From positions 4,894-68,893 of the forward strand of contig JAXMAF010000026.1 of NCBI GenBank assembly GCA_046350555.1: a DNA stretch of 64,000 bases, given 5' to 3'. The notes beneath the pieces were generated by a model, which saw nothing but the letters and a program-made list of their open reading frames with translations, was not told the origin of the DNA and made no database searches. Both the position numbers and the translations under genes were made by a program. This document shows, one piece after another, positions 8,970 to 19,949 of the stretch. The first letter of the stretch is position 1; each line of letters begins with the position of its first letter. The DNA is from JAXMAF01 sp046350555. Its GTDB lineage: Bacteria > Planctomycetota > Phycisphaerae > Phycisphaerales > SM1A02.

Positions 8970-10516
8970 ATGGGCCAACGTGACGGATGTCCAGATGACC
9001 CGATCGAGCCCACCCATGCCGGGCCCCGGCTTCTCTTCGCGGCCTGCGTTCTCGTCGCGCTACTGAACGAGGTCTCCGGCGGCGTGCTCACCGTCGCCCT
9101 TCCACGGCTCAGGGTGGAGATCGGGCGCGTCCGAAGTCGGCTCGCGTTTTTCCTCATCCTGACGACCGGCAAGCTCTTCCTCGGTGCGTCGGCCTGCGGG
9201 CGCGCCTTCGGGGACGTCTACGGCCGCAGCTGCATGCTGGCCATCGGCGTCGTCGCCGTGTCGTCGATTCTCTCCGCCATCGCCGGGTCGCGCGCACGCC
9301 TGCGCTGGGCGCGCCCTCGATGGCGTCGGCAATGCCATGGTGGCTCCACTTGCCCTGGACCATCGCCGTCGGCGGATTCCCAGAAGGGCGACGGGCGCGC
9401 ATCGTGAGCCTCTTCGCGGGATTGAGGCTTGATTTCATGCTCGGGTCTCCGGGGCGGTTTCCGCTCGTGCGAGAGCCCGGCGGAGGCTCAGCTTCCTCTC
9501 CGCTCCTGATCGGCCTGGCCGGTGGCCTTCGGCGTTCTCTTCCTTGAGCACGAACTGAAGTTCCGTCCGGAAGCACCGCGTGGACATCGTCGGCCGGGCG
9601 ACGGCGCGGGCGGATTGCTCGGCGTCGTCTTCGGATGCGCAAGGGCGACCGGACGCCGGCTGGCTTGATGTCGCCGTCATCCTCGCCGTCGGATCCGGTC
9701 TCCTGTGTCTGGTCGCGTTCGGCTGGTGGAAAGCGGGCGCACGCACGATCCGCTTCTCGACATCCGTTTTTCAAGGACCGAACGATCCTCGTCGCGATCG
9801 TGGTCGTGATCGCCATTGGTCTCGGTCAGCGGCAGCTTCCTTCCGCTCTTCTACTTCCTTCAGACTTCGACAGCACCACCGGTGGCCGCCGTCGCGTCTG
9901 CTGCCGCTGGTCGTCACGGCGGCGATCCTCGGCAAGCCGGTCGCCAGCGCCGCTACGGCCATCGACAGACGATCGCCGTAGGACTTCGCGCGGCCGCCGC
10001 TGGCGCCGGCCGCCTCGCCCAGCCGAGCAACGTATCCAGTCCTCCTTGGCGGTTCGGGTGCTCCTCGGCGCGGGCAACATCGCGGTGATCGGTCCGGCCA
10101 CCGATCTCCCCGCTGGTTCGGTCTTCCCCGGGCGCGCGGCGGGGCGTCCTCGCCGGTGCCGCCGCCGCGCAGATCGGCGGAGCACTCGGCATTCCGATCA
10201 TGGTCTCGCCCTCGGCGACCGCGGGCCGGTCTTCTTCGAGCAGATGCGGAAGGTGACGACGCTCCCGGACGAACGAATCCGAGAGGCGGTGGTCATCCGC
10301 CGAGGTGTGCACGCGGCGACCTTCGAACGCGCCTTCGAGGTACCCGCGCGCTTCGCGAGCAGATCCACGAGGCGAGCCGGCGGCGTTCGGCGTCGCGCCG
10401 GCCGCTGCTTCCTGGTCGACGATCGCGTGCGTCCCGCTGCGTTTGTCTGGTTCGGGACCGATCGAGGAGCGCGCGACGCGTCGACCCCAGATGCAGGCAC
10501 GGCGCGAGTGGACTGA
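8970..10516 (+). pseudogene. MFS drug-efflux type transporter (DHA2/EmrB-like), frameshifted
   Basis: Successive frames carry pieces of a 14-helix-type MFS permease. The N-terminal piece reads LLFAACVLVALLNEVSGGVLTVALPRL and then a motif-A-like GRAFGDVYGR followed by MLAIGVVAVSSILSAIAG. Later pieces are NAMVAPLAL, DVAVILAVGSGLLCLVAFGWW, RTILVAIVVVIAIGL, GSFLPLFYFLQ, GAGNIAVIGPATDL and AQIGGALGIPIMV. Each jump needs an indel, and I count at least five. Helical and loop residues stay sensible in every piece, so either the gene decayed recently or the assembly has indels. The start is uncertain: ATG 8970 is used, with GTG 8980 as an alternative. The substrate is unknown. Confidence 0.7.
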
Positions 10517-10625
10517 CGCGGACTCCAGTCGACGCGCATGCGCTCGCCACCCCGCGCGCCGTGGCGGCTGCCCGTGACGTGTCGGCACCTGGCAGGCGGT
10601 GGCTGCCAACGGTCCTGAACGGCGC

Positions 10626-10657
10626 ACGCACGCCCGACCTCCCGGTCGGGCGTGCGT
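10626..10657. terminator. Strong bidirectional hairpin terminator
   Basis: A perfect 14-bp stem, ACGCACGCCCGACC at 10626-10639 and GGTCGGGCGTGCGT at 10644-10657, has a TCCC loop. It lies between the 3' end of the MFS gene and the 3' end of the minus-strand M16 protease gene. There is no T-run, so it would act as a stem-only terminator or transcript stabiliser. No gene is supported in 10517-10801. Confidence 0.6.
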
Positions 10658-10801
10658 CGTCGTCGACGAGCCCTGTGCATCGCCTCGCAGGCTCGAGAAG
10701 GGAGCGGGTGGGAAGGGAGCTGACGACACCGACGCCCGGCAACGACAACCGCGCGCCGAAGCTCGTTCGGCGGTGACCAAGCTTCCTGGGCGAGCGCGAC
10801 C

Positions 10802-13764
10802 TCAACCCGTTCCCGAGCTGCAGCCGCACTGGCCTTGTGCGCCCGCCTTCCGCCGGAGCGTTGGCTTCACCACGACGACGAGATCGAGTTCTCCTTCGAC
10901 CAGTACTTTCCGAACGTGTCGCGATCTGCGCGCGGCGGTGATCGCCTCGTACGCGGCGGGCCGTTGACCACGTCATCCGGGCTGCCGCGGAACGTGAGCC
11001 GGTTCAGGTCCGGCCCAGTAGCCGGGGTCTTCACCTCGGCGAAGGTGTTGGCCATCTGCTTCTTCGCGACGGCGAGTTCATCCTCGGTCGGACCGGTGCG
11101 GGCGAACTGGGCGGACTCGAGCTTCGCGAGCAGTGCCGGGACCTTCGCGGACGTCGGGCGCACTCGCCGAGAAGACACCGAAGCCCGGGATAGGTGCCCG
11201 CGCGCGAGCAAGCGCCGATGCTGTACACGAGCTTGGCGTCCTCGCGGACCTCCTGATCATGGCGTCGAGAGGATGCGGGCGGCCAGGCCCGCACGTCGGC
11301 GCGGGTTCGACTCGTCGGTGCCGTATTCGAGAAGACGTACGCCCGCGCCGTCGGCGTGTCGAGCGTCTTCTCGACGACCCGCCCGGTCGGCCGCTGGAGC
11401 TTGCGAAGCGATGCGTACGCGTCGACGGGTCGACGCGCGGTCGCTGGCAGCGCCCCGAGGTACTTCGCCGCAAGGCCCAGCGCCTGGTCGCGGTCGATGT
11501 CGCCGACGATCGTGACCTCGATGGGAGATTCGCGCAGGAGCTTCTCGAGTTGCTCTTGCCGCCGGCGCGAGGTCCAGGTGATCGAGGTCGCCCGACTCGA
11601 GCGCGTTCGAGGCTCGCCGACGGGGTAGATCGCCGCGCGGTGGTGCGTCCGCCCAGCGACGGATTCCGCAGCGATTCCTCCAGCTCCTCGCGCGTCGACG
11701 TGATGAACTGCTCGAACGCCGCCGACTCGATCTTCGGTTCGGTGAGCAGGAGATATAGCGGAGCTGGAATCCTGCCTGCTCGTCGGGGCTTCCGGAGATC
11801 GAGAGCGAGAGCGCCGTCAGCGCCACCGCCTGCACCGCCGCCACCGCGGCCACCGCCGCCTCCTCCTCCGCCGCCGACCGGACCTTCTTGCCGGTCATCA
11901 GCCGCGGATGTCGGTGGAGGAGAGTCGCCTGGTGGCCAGCGCGAGAAGGCCAGCGTGCCGCCTGCGTGATGCCGCGGTTACCTGCGTCTCGAGGAGCTCG
12001 CCGCCGATGAGCGAGATCTGGATGCTCACGGCGTTCTTGCGGTCGTCCATGAAGCGATGGTGCACGCGGACGTTGTTGTCGAGCCATCCCGACCAGACCT
12101 TCGGCGGCGTGCTCGCTTCCTCGGCGACCTTGCCGGGCGTCGGCGTCTCGGCCATGAGCCCGGGTGGCGCGCCGCTTCCTCGCCGTGCGCGCGTGGCCTT
12201 GACCGGAGCCGCCTTGGTGCCGATGGCGAGGAGCGCTTCCTCCGTCGGCACCGAATCGCCAAGCCGCGCAGCACCGCGATGAACGCGACCGTGGAGGGAT
12301 CGAATTCATGGGCGAATCGGCTGGTCACCTCCTCGGCGGTGATCGTCGGAAGGTACTTTGCGCAGCAGACAGCCGCTGCTGCGCGCCGACATCGTCGGCT
12401 CGCCGGCGGAGACGTCGGCGTTGAGGCGGCCGATGAACGACGAGGCCGGGCGCCGTCGCCTCGGTCTCGACGGGCGCGTCAGCGCCGGAGATCAGGTTCC
12501 CGGCACGTCGTCGAGCCGCGCGGCGTGAAGCCGAAGGCCGCTCCGCTCCGGGCGCGCTGGAGTTCGAGGGCGATCTCCTCGAGCGCCGGCTGCCACTTGC
12601 CGGGGCCGGGCCGCCGAGACCTGCTGTGGGTCAGTTCGCCTCGCCGTTCGATAGACCTGGGCGCCGAGGTAGCTCAGCCCTGGCGGCGACCTTGTCGCCA
12701 TGCCGATTGAGCCGCTGACGTTCCGAGTCGCTCGACGAGCCGTCGCGGTACTGCTCCTCCGTCACCACCGGCGGGGCGCGCCGAGCTGAGCCGCACGATG
12801 CACCTCCTCGCGCACCTCGGGATCGGAGGTGACGATCGCGAACGAATGGTCGTACGCCTTCGGCGTTCACCGGCCGGCGGCGTCGGCCGCGGGCGTGCTT
12901 CGCCGCGGAGGCGAATCGCTCCTTGACGACCTTCACGACCTCGGCGGGATCGGCGTCGGCCACGACCATCACCGTCGCATTCGACGCTCCGTACCACTTG
13001 CCGTAGTAGTCGCGGAAGTCGGCCTCGCGGACCGAGTCGATCGTCTGTTCCGTGCCGATCGGCTCGCGGAAGCCGAAGATCGATCCGGGGGCGATGCGCT
13101 CGAGCACGTAGTCGCTGGTGCCGCTGCCGGCCGGGAGAGGCTGCGTCAAGGCTCTTCCCGGATGATCTGGGCGCTCCGCGTCGATCTCCTGCGGCAGCAG
13201 GGAGAGTGCGCTCGTCACGTCGGCGAAGAAGGTCAGGCCCTTGCCGATCGTCGCGGGCGTCGCGTCGGGCACCCAGGTCGGAACGTCGTCTGGTCGAAGT
13301 TGGTGAAGGCGTCCTGGTCGCGGCCGAAGGTCATGCCGAGCGAGGATCAGCGGGCACGATGCCGCTCGAAGTGCTCCGAGCCGTTGAATGCCATGTGCTC
13401 CAGGTAGTGGGCGATGTCGCGCTGGCGGTCCGTCTCGCTGAGCGAGCCGGTGTGCATGTGCAGCCAGACGACTGCCTGGCCCGCGCACGTCGTGCCGGAG
13501 CACGATGTGCCGCAGTCCGTTCTCGAGCCCGCCGGTCACGAGCCGTGGGTCGGTTGGAAGGGGGCGATCGCGGCCCTGCCGCCCTCGCCGGCGCGGTGTG
13601 CCATGGCGACGCGGCGAACGCCGGCAGCATGCGGCGAAGGCGAGGGGCGCACGCGCCGGGGCGCCGTCGGTGGCGATTCGTCGGGACGCGCGAGTGCCGC
13701 GATGCGAAAGCGCGCCGGCGACGGGGCGGCAGGCAGCGTTGACGATGTGTCGAGCGAACGACAT
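10802..13764 (-). pseudogene. M16 family zinc protease (insulinase/PqqL-like), frameshifted
   Basis: ATG 13764 is preceded by AAGGAG with an eight-base spacer. The M16 inverted zinc motif HxxEH is present as AHYLEHMAFNG (near 13400), preceded by HMHTGSLSETD. Further pieces follow: FADVTSALSLLPQEI, FRDYYGKWYGASNATVMVVADADP, KVWSGWLDNNVRVHHRFMDDRKNAVSIQISLIGGE, SISGSPDEQAGFQLRY, EVTIVGDIDRDQALGLAAKYLGALP and FARTGPTEDELAVAKKQMANTF. The last frame ends ELDLVVVVKPTLRRK. The order and the total of about 980 residues fit a two-domain M16 peptidase, secreted or periplasmic. Many frameshifts split it into at least eight frames, each internally well conserved, which suggests sequencing indels. Confidence 0.8.
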
Positions 13765-14030
13765 GCCGGATGCTCCTTGCGTCGCGCTCCTCGGGTCGAA
13801 TCGCCGGCACGAGGCGCGCCGACGACGGAACGGGACCGAGGCAGTGTACTTGGAAAGGCGTGCGCTTCGCGGTGCAATCGTGGCCGGGCGGCTCGTCCAT
13901 GGACTCGCCCGCGTCGCTCGACTGCGTCGCGCACATCGAGCGATGAAACGATCTCTATCATGCTCGAACTCTCACGCCGCACGCGGTGCACCGATGAGAG
14001 CGTTCCTGTCACATCGAAGGAGACCCTCGA

Positions 14031-15736
14031 ATGAACACTCGAAGTCGTTTCTCGATTGTCGCGTCGCTTGTGGCATTGGGATTGACCGGCGGCGCAGCGT
14101 GCGCCCAGGCCACGGGAACCTCCGGCACGGCGTCCCAGCCCAAGCATCCGCCAAACATCCTCGTCATCATGGGTGACGACATCGGCTGGTTCAACATCGG
14201 CGCGTATCACCGCGGCATCATGTCCGGCAAGACGCCGAACCTCGACCGGCTCGCGTCGCAGGGGATGCTGTTCACGGACTACTACGCCGAGGCGAGCTGC
14301 ACGGCGGGCCGCGCCAACTTCATCACGGGGGAGATTCCGCTTCGCACGGGCCTGACGACCGTCGGTCAGGCCGGCGCCGACGTGGGCATTCCAGCCCAGG
14401 CGTGCACCATCGCCACCGCGCTCAAGGCGCAGGGCTACGCGACGGGTCAGTTCGGCAAGAACCACCTCGGCGATCTCAACAAGTTCCTGCCGACCGTCCA
14501 CGGCTTCGACGAGTTCTTCGGCTACCTGTATCACCTCGACGCGATGTCCGATCCGTACTGGTACTCCTTCCCCGACGATCAGGCGTTCCGCGACAAGTAC
14601 GGTCCGCGCAGCCTCGTGCATTGCTACGCCACGGACACCGACGACCCGACCGATCAGCCGCGCTGGGGCAAGGTCGGCAGGCAGCGGATCGTCGACGAGG
14701 GACCGCTGCCGCCATTCCCCGACATGTCGAACGTGCCCAACATGCACGACATCTCGACGAAGGCCAAGTACGACATGACCACCTTCGACGAGGTGCTCGT
14801 GCAGCAGTCGAACGCGTTCATGGACAAGGCCAAGAAGGACGGCAAGCCGTTCTTCCTCTGGCACAACACGACGCGCATGCACGTCTGGACCTTCCTCCCG
14901 AAGCAGTACGCGTCGATGATGAACAGCCAGAGCAACTTCGGCCTCGAGGAGGCCGGCATGAAGCAGTTGGACGACTCGGTCGGCGCGCTCCTCAAGCACC
15001 TCGACGACATCGGCGAGGCGGACAACACCATCGTGGTGTTCACGACCGACAACGGCGCCGAGGTGTTCACCTGGCCCGACGGCGGAATGACGCCCTTCAA
15101 GGCCACCAAGGGAACGGTGATGGAAGGCGGCTTCCGCGTTCCGTGCATCGCGCGCTGGCCGGGCCACATCAAGGCGAACACGGTGGAGAACGGGATCTTC
15201 TCCGGGCTCGACTGGTTCCCGACGCTGTTGGCCGCCGCGGGCAATCCGACGATCACCGATCAGCTCCTCAAGGGCGTCAAGCTCGGCGATCGTGACTACA
15301 AGAACCATCTCGACGGCTACGACCAGACGAGCCTCCTGCTCGGGCAAGGCCCGTCGAAACGGCATGAGCTCTGGTACTTCGGCGGACCGAAGCTCGGCGC
15401 CATTCGACTCGACGACTTCAAGTTCCAGTTCTATCAGCAGCCGCTGGGATGGCCGGGACCCAAGGTCACCACCGACATGCCGGGCATCGTGAACATCCGG
15501 CAGGATCCGTTCGAACGGACGCCATCGATCAACGGCGAGACGTTGAACGAACTGGGTGGCGGCTACATGAACGACTTCTACGCCCGCGAGTTCTGGCGCT
15601 TCGTGCTCGTCCAAAGCGCGTGGTGGACGTCGCCAAGACGGCGATCGACTTCCCGCCGATGCAGGATCCGGCGTCGTTCAACGGATGCGGTCAAGGTCGA
15701 GATCGACGCGATGATCAGGCGCATGCCGGAGACTGA
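14031..15736 (+). CDS. Formylglycine-dependent sulfatase (arylsulfatase family)
   Basis: ATG 14031 has AAGGAG about eight bases upstream. A signal peptide (VASLVALGLTGGAACAQ) is followed by the sulfatase core: PNILVIMGDDIGW (metal-binding Asp pair), TPNLDRLASQGMLF, then the active-site box SCTAGRANFITG. The Cys there is the residue converted to formylglycine, with Arg in the CxAxR position. Later metal and substrate motifs are YATGQFGKNHLGD, FFLWHNTTRMH and VFTTDNGAE. It should cleave sulfate esters in the periplasm, probably from polysaccharides. The last 40 residues require two compensating frameshifts (near 15622 and 15682), so the 3' end is approximate. Confidence 0.9.
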
Positions 15737-15834
15737 TCGGGCGTCGGCGCGCGGCGAAGGCGAGGCTCACACGAGGTACCCGACCCCCTTGTTCTCCGTG
15801 CGTCTTCACCCGCCGTCGGATACCTTCAACATCG

Positions 15835-16401
15835 ATGCCACTCGACACAGGAGTCTCGACGATCACCGACGCGCAGGATCTTGTCGCGAAGCTCGACCGC
15901 GACCTGGCCTTGATTCGCCGGAATTCCACGGATGTCGATGGCTGCATCAACTTCTTCCTGACCGCCGATCGAATTCCCGAGTGGCGGTTCAGTCGCGACG
16001 CCGAGCGGATCGTCGAGTTCCGGCGACAGCACGCGCTGGTGCGTGCGTGCGCCCAGCTCGCAAGCGGCGCCAAGTGCTTCAGTCAGCGAGAAGCGGCCGA
16101 CGACGGCGACCGCGCCGTCGTCGGCCGCCGTCGCCACCGGCGCACCGTCTTCGCCGCCGTCGGACGAGGGGCGGTGCGCCAGGCCAGCAAGCTGGTTGAG
16201 TTGGTTCTGGACGTCGACCCTGCGGAGGCGATCGAGTTGGGACCGGTCATCTCCGCGCGCGAGCTCGCCGAGCGGGTGGCGCAGTTCTGGCGCTCACAGA
16301 TGGCGGACTCCGAGCCATCCCCGCCCTCGATGCTCGATCGCGGGCGGACAGTCAGGGCGGTCCCGGCGACACCTGCCTCGGGCGGCCAATCGGGGCAATA
16401 G
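15835..16401 (+). CDS. Small conserved hypothetical protein
   Basis: A 188-residue product. The N-terminal half has the pattern DLVAKLDRDLALIRRN...CINFFLTADRIPEW and ACAQLASGAKCFS, and the C-terminal half has LVLDVDPAEAIELGPVISARELAERVAQFWRSQM. This layout (an NFFLTA...EW helix, a cysteine-containing LAxGAKxF helix, a C-terminal amphipathic helix) resembles an unnamed family of about 160-190 residues seen in many bacteria. The middle (residues 90-120) is arginine-rich and may be distorted by an indel pair. No function can be assigned. The sulfatase upstream runs in the same direction. Confidence 0.55.
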   Translation: MPLDTGVSTITDAQDLVAKLDRDLALIRRNSTDVDGCINFFLTADRIPEWRFSRDAERIVEFRRQHALVRACAQLASGAKCFSQREAADDGDRAVVGRRRHRRTVFAAVGRGAVRQASKLVELVLDVDPAEAIELGPVISARELAERVAQFWRSQMADSEPSPPSMLDRGRTVRAVPATPASGGQSGQ

Positions 16402-16436
16402 TGGAACGATGCACGTGAGTCTGCGGGTGTGTCGGG

Positions 16437-16609
16437 CGGGGAGTCGGGAAGCCGCCTTCGGCGGCGGAGTTCGGAGTCGGGGACCGCGTTGCACGACGTT
16501 CGCCTTCGCTGGCGCGCCGACCGCCCGCGCCGGCGCGGCAGCGAGGACGTGTGCGTCGAGCGGGGTCCCCGACTCCTCACTCCGCCGCGCAGCGGCTTCC
16601 TGACTCCCA
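16437..16609. repeat. Long imperfect palindrome (about 173 bp)
   Basis: The left arm, starting GGGGAGTCGGGAAGCCGC, and the right arm, ending GCGGCTTCCTGACTCCC, pair over about 50 bp at roughly 85 percent, including GGAGTCGGGGACC against GGTCCCCGACTCC. The interior is itself loosely palindromic. It lies between the convergent genes ending at 16401 and 16620. It could be a MITE-like element or a large terminator structure. Confidence 0.6.
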
Positions 16610-16619
16610 ACCAACCCGC

Positions 16620-17513
16620 TCACGGCGACGCGCACGGCCCCCACGATCCCAGCAACAGGCCGAGGTCGGCGCCGTCGACGCCGCCCTGGCCGTCGATGTT
16701 CGCGGTGCAGGCCCCGCATGGGCCCCAGCTTCCCAGCAGCAAGCCGAGGTCGGCGCCGTCGACGAGGCCGTCGTCGTTGAGGTCCGCGGGGCACTCGAAC
16801 GTGATCGCGCTTCCGGGATTCTCGGTCAGGAACAGGACCTGGGCCTGGGTAAGCGCCTCGTTGTAGATCTGCACGTCGTCGATGCGGCCGTCGAGATAGC
16901 CAAGTCCCTCGGCCTGGCCGATCGTCAGCGGGTACGTCGCGTTGGGAACGAAGACATCGTGCTGCGCGCTGCCGAGCGAGTTGCCGTCGACGTAGAAGGT
17001 GAACGCCTGGCCGAGCCGGGTCACGACATAGTGATGCCAGTCGCCAGGCGAGGGCGTGAACGGGATCGGCGCCGACATGAAGATGAACGCCGTGCCGTTG
17101 ATGTGGAACGAGACGTCGTTCTGGCCGCTGGTGAAGAAGACCCATTTCATGAGTTGCCCGCCGCCGTCGTCCTGGCCGACGAAGACGTTGGGCAGTTGGC
17201 CCGGTTGCCCGGACTTGATCACGTCGAAGTTCACCCAGCAGGAGACCGTGAAGGGCCCCATCCCGAAGGCCCAGTCCGGATCCTCGTCCGAGACGACGTA
17301 TTGGTTCGAGCCGTCGAGCTCGAACGCCTGATCCTCGATGCCCGGCCCGAACCCGGCGCCGTTGACCAGCGTGCCCATGTGGCCGCCGGCGCGGTCGTTC
17401 GGCGTGCCGTTGGCCGTGAAGTGGGCGAGGAGGCCTGCGCCCGCGTCGGCGGCGCAGATGGATGCGAGGACGAGCGCGCTCGGCAGGATGATCCAGCGTG
17501 AACGGTGATGCAT
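16620..17513 (-). CDS. Secreted LamG-domain protein with dockerin-like tail
   Basis: A 297-residue product. The signal peptide (IILPSALVLASICAADAGA) ends before LLAHFTANGTPND. One LamG/concanavalin-like domain spans roughly residues 28-230, with AFELDGSNQYVV, PFTVSCWVNFD, DWHHYVVTR, FYVDGNSLG and GRIDDVQIYNEALT. Two calcium-loop repeats end the protein, both GADLGLLLGSWGPC; the second loop reads NIDGQGGVDGADLG and is degenerate at the usual second Asp/Asn position. Likely surface-associated and glycan- or protein-binding. The next minus-strand gene upstream (17625-19949) is of the same class and may be co-transcribed. Confidence 0.85.
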   Translation of the reverse strand: MHHRSRWIILPSALVLASICAADAGAGLLAHFTANGTPNDRAGGHMGTLVNGAGFGPGIEDQAFELDGSNQYVVSDEDPDWAFGMGPFTVSCWVNFDVIKSGQPGQLPNVFVGQDDGGGQLMKWVFFTSGQNDVSFHINGTAFIFMSAPIPFTPSPGDWHHYVVTRLGQAFTFYVDGNSLGSAQHDVFVPNATYPLTIGQAEGLGYLDGRIDDVQIYNEALTQAQVLFLTENPGSAITFECPADLNDDGLVDGADLGLLLGSWGPCGACTANIDGQGGVDGADLGLLLGSWGPCASP

Positions 17514-17624
17514 GGGGGTGAACTCCTCCTGTGACGATGAACCGGCGTGAAGGGACGAACGACTCCAGCATGAGCGATCGCCGCGGCGTGCGCTGTCGCG
17601 GTTGTACCGTGGATCATCTCCGCA

Positions 17625-19949
17625 TCACGGACACGGTCCCCACGCCCCAAGCATGATGCCCAGGTCGGCGCCATCGACGACCCCGTCCTCGTTGAAGTCG
17701 CCCGGCCCCGTCGATCCCCAGCCCGAGAGCAGGATGCCGAGATCGGCGCCGTTGACCACGCCGTCGTCGTTGAGATCGCCGAGGCACGACGGGGCCTTGA
17801 CCATCAGGACGCCGAACGACGAGAGCGCGCCGAACGTTCCGTCGAAGTTCGGACCATAGAAGATGACGTCGGTCCAATCGAAGATCGCGCCGCACGTGTT
17901 GAACCAGAGGCTCAGGTCGATAACCGCGACCTGGTTGGGCGCGAGGTCCAACTGGCCGATGACCGGCTCGCCGGGCGGAAGGCCGTTGAGCGACAGGTCG
18001 GTTCCCGTGGGAGCCATGTTCGAGGGCATGGCGACGATCTGATACGGAACGGAGGCGCCATCCGGGCCCGCGATCACGCGGAACGTTGCGTTGGCGGTCT
18101 CGTTGATTCCAACGTTTGCGATCGTCGGATCCGGAAGCACGATGAAGCCGCAGATCTCCGAGATGAACGATCCGGTCGCCGTGCAGGTGGTGTTGTTGGA
18201 GAGGTTGGTGAAGGTGACGTTGTAGCAGCCCTGCCCGAGGATCGGACCTGGGATGGTCGCGGTGAAGTTCACGGTCGCCTGCCCGCCGGGCCCGACGAAG
18301 ACCGTGCCGCTGCTGGGCGTGTAGACGACGCCGGTGATCGAGCAGCCGCCGTTCTCGGTGATCGTGTACTGGTACGTGCGTCCGACCGTCGAGTTGTTGA
18401 CGATCGTGGCGTCGACCTGCGTGGAGAAGCCGAAGTTGAAGCAGAGCTGCCGATCCCAACTGGCGTGGCACGACGCCTTGCACTTGCCGGCCGATCCGGC
18501 GCCGTGCAGCGCCGCCACCTCGCCCGGCAAGAGCACGCGACAGAAGTACTCGACTTCGTCCATGGCGCCCTTGAACCAGTCGCTCACCCAGACGGCGCCA
18601 CCCATCTTGATCGAGGCCGGACCGCCAAGGCTCGTCAGGTCGCAGCACGACGAGGGGAAGGATCCCGCGGCAACACCGTTGACATAGAACGTGACCTGGC
18701 GCTGGAACGGCCCGCAGCACGCCGACACCGTGACGGCCACATGCGTCCATGCGCCGACGGGCACGGTCGCCGTCGATGTGGCGACACATCGCAGGCTGTT
18801 GCCTTCGGAGATCAACTGCAACTGGCCGGTTCCGGCATCCAGGCCGAAGATCCATCCACCGTTGGAGAGGTAGTGGCTCACCAGCGTCTGGAGTCCGGCG
18901 CCCGGCGCGGGGACGTCTCGCTTCACCCAGAGGTCGACGCTGAACGCGCCGCAGGAGATGTCGAGCGCCGGCGTCGGCGGGACGACCACCACGTCGTTGA
19001 CGCCGTCGAAGCTCAGCGCGCCGGAAACAATGCCGGGCACCGGTGTCGGTCCGCCGACGGCCGGTTGGTGGTTGCCGTTGTTCGAGTTGGCGGTGAGGTC
19101 GTGGGCGATCAGGCCCGCCGGCTCGTCGAACGGCCACCAGCCGAGCATGTTGGGAGGCGGCTCGACGCACGATGGGACGGCCGGCGCGACACAGACTTCG
19201 ATCGACGCGCTGTAGATGAGTCCGCTTCCGCCGCAACCGAGGTCGCGCTGGTAGAGGTAGAGCGTGTTGGCGCCCGGCACGAGCGCGCTCGCCGGGATGG
19301 TCGTGGTGACCGTGGTCGGGCTGGCGTAGTTGCCGCCGGTCAGCGCGGGCAGCGCCTGGCCGTTGACGTACGCGCCGATGGGCGCCGGATCGCCGACGGG
19401 ATCGCCGAGCAGATCGTCGACCGCCCACGTCAGCGTGATCGTCGCGCCGAGGATCGCCGAGCCGCCGACCGTGAACGGATGGGCGTAGAGCACCGAGTGC
19501 GGTGGGAAGCCATACGTGTCGGGAGCGGGCCCGGCGCTCCAGTTGATCCAGCGCGCCGCCGGATCCGATGGCAGGTTCGGGGCCCAGACAACGATCGGTG
19601 TGATCACCGTCGCGGCCGGTCCGCCCGCGGCTGCGGCGAAGGGCAGGCCGGAGCCCGTGTCAAGCGACGTATTGACGCAGTTCGGGCCCGGATCCGATGC
19701 GTAGGTGATCGCGGAGTCCGCCTGGCCTGGAAGCCCGGGCGCGCCGTTCACCTGGCCGCTTCGAAGGATGATGAGCTCGGACTGGCCGAGACAGGCGTCC
19801 TGACCGGCGCTGGCGTGCGGCGCGATCAAGCCGACCAACGCGACTCCGGCGGCGATGGCGAGCGGGACGAACCGGATCCCCGCGCGCGTCGATGCGGCGC
19901 GCGCCGAGGGGCTCGACGAGGAGTGGGCGGATCGAGCGAGCGATGTCAT
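17625..19949 (-). CDS. Large secreted LamG/dockerin protein
   Basis: A 774-residue product. ATG 19949 is chosen because GGGAGG lies eight bases upstream; ATG 19979 is an in-frame alternative. A long signal region (FVPLAIAAGVALVGLIAPHASA) is followed by an N-terminal domain of about 220 residues with a fucolectin-like feel (VDDLLGDP...GAYVNGQALPAL). A LamG domain comes next (MLGWWPFDEPAGLIAHDLT, LSFDGVNDVVVV, FSVDLWVKRD, AWTHVAVTV, GAMDEVEYFCRVL), then two Ig-like beta domains rich in Thr and Val. The C-terminus has two calcium-loop repeats (GADLGILLSGWG, GADLGIMLGAWG). Probably cell-surface or matrix. The frame stays open upstream into the tag gene by chance of high GC. Confidence 0.85.
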   Translation of the reverse strand: MTSLARSAHSSSSPSARAASTRAGIRFVPLAIAAGVALVGLIAPHASAGQDACLGQSELIILRSGQVNGAPGLPGQADSAITYASDPGPNCVNTSLDTGSGLPFAAAAGGPAATVITPIVVWAPNLPSDPAARWINWSAGPAPDTYGFPPHSVLYAHPFTVGGSAILGATITLTWAVDDLLGDPVGDPAPIGAYVNGQALPALTGGNYASPTTVTTTIPASALVPGANTLYLYQRDLGCGGSGLIYSASIEVCVAPAVPSCVEPPPNMLGWWPFDEPAGLIAHDLTANSNNGNHQPAVGGPTPVPGIVSGALSFDGVNDVVVVPPTPALDISCGAFSVDLWVKRDVPAPGAGLQTLVSHYLSNGGWIFGLDAGTGQLQLISEGNSLRCVATSTATVPVGAWTHVAVTVSACCGPFQRQVTFYVNGVAAGSFPSSCCDLTSLGGPASIKMGGAVWVSDWFKGAMDEVEYFCRVLLPGEVAALHGAGSAGKCKASCHASWDRQLCFNFGFSTQVDATIVNNSTVGRTYQYTITENGGCSITGVVYTPSSGTVFVGPGGQATVNFTATIPGPILGQGCYNVTFTNLSNNTTCTATGSFISEICGFIVLPDPTIANVGINETANATFRVIAGPDGASVPYQIVAMPSNMAPTGTDLSLNGLPPGEPVIGQLDLAPNQVAVIDLSLWFNTCGAIFDWTDVIFYGPNFDGTFGALSSFGVLMVKAPSCLGDLNDDGVVNGADLGILLSGWGSTGPGDFNEDGVVDGADLGIMLGAWGPCP

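Noticed and set aside
13536..15614. A 692-codon minus-strand open frame opposite the sulfatase gene
   Set aside because: It is a GC-rich shadow of the sulfatase reading (Glu/Val/Arg-rich, no motifs, no ribosome-binding site), while the plus strand has a full catalytic motif set.
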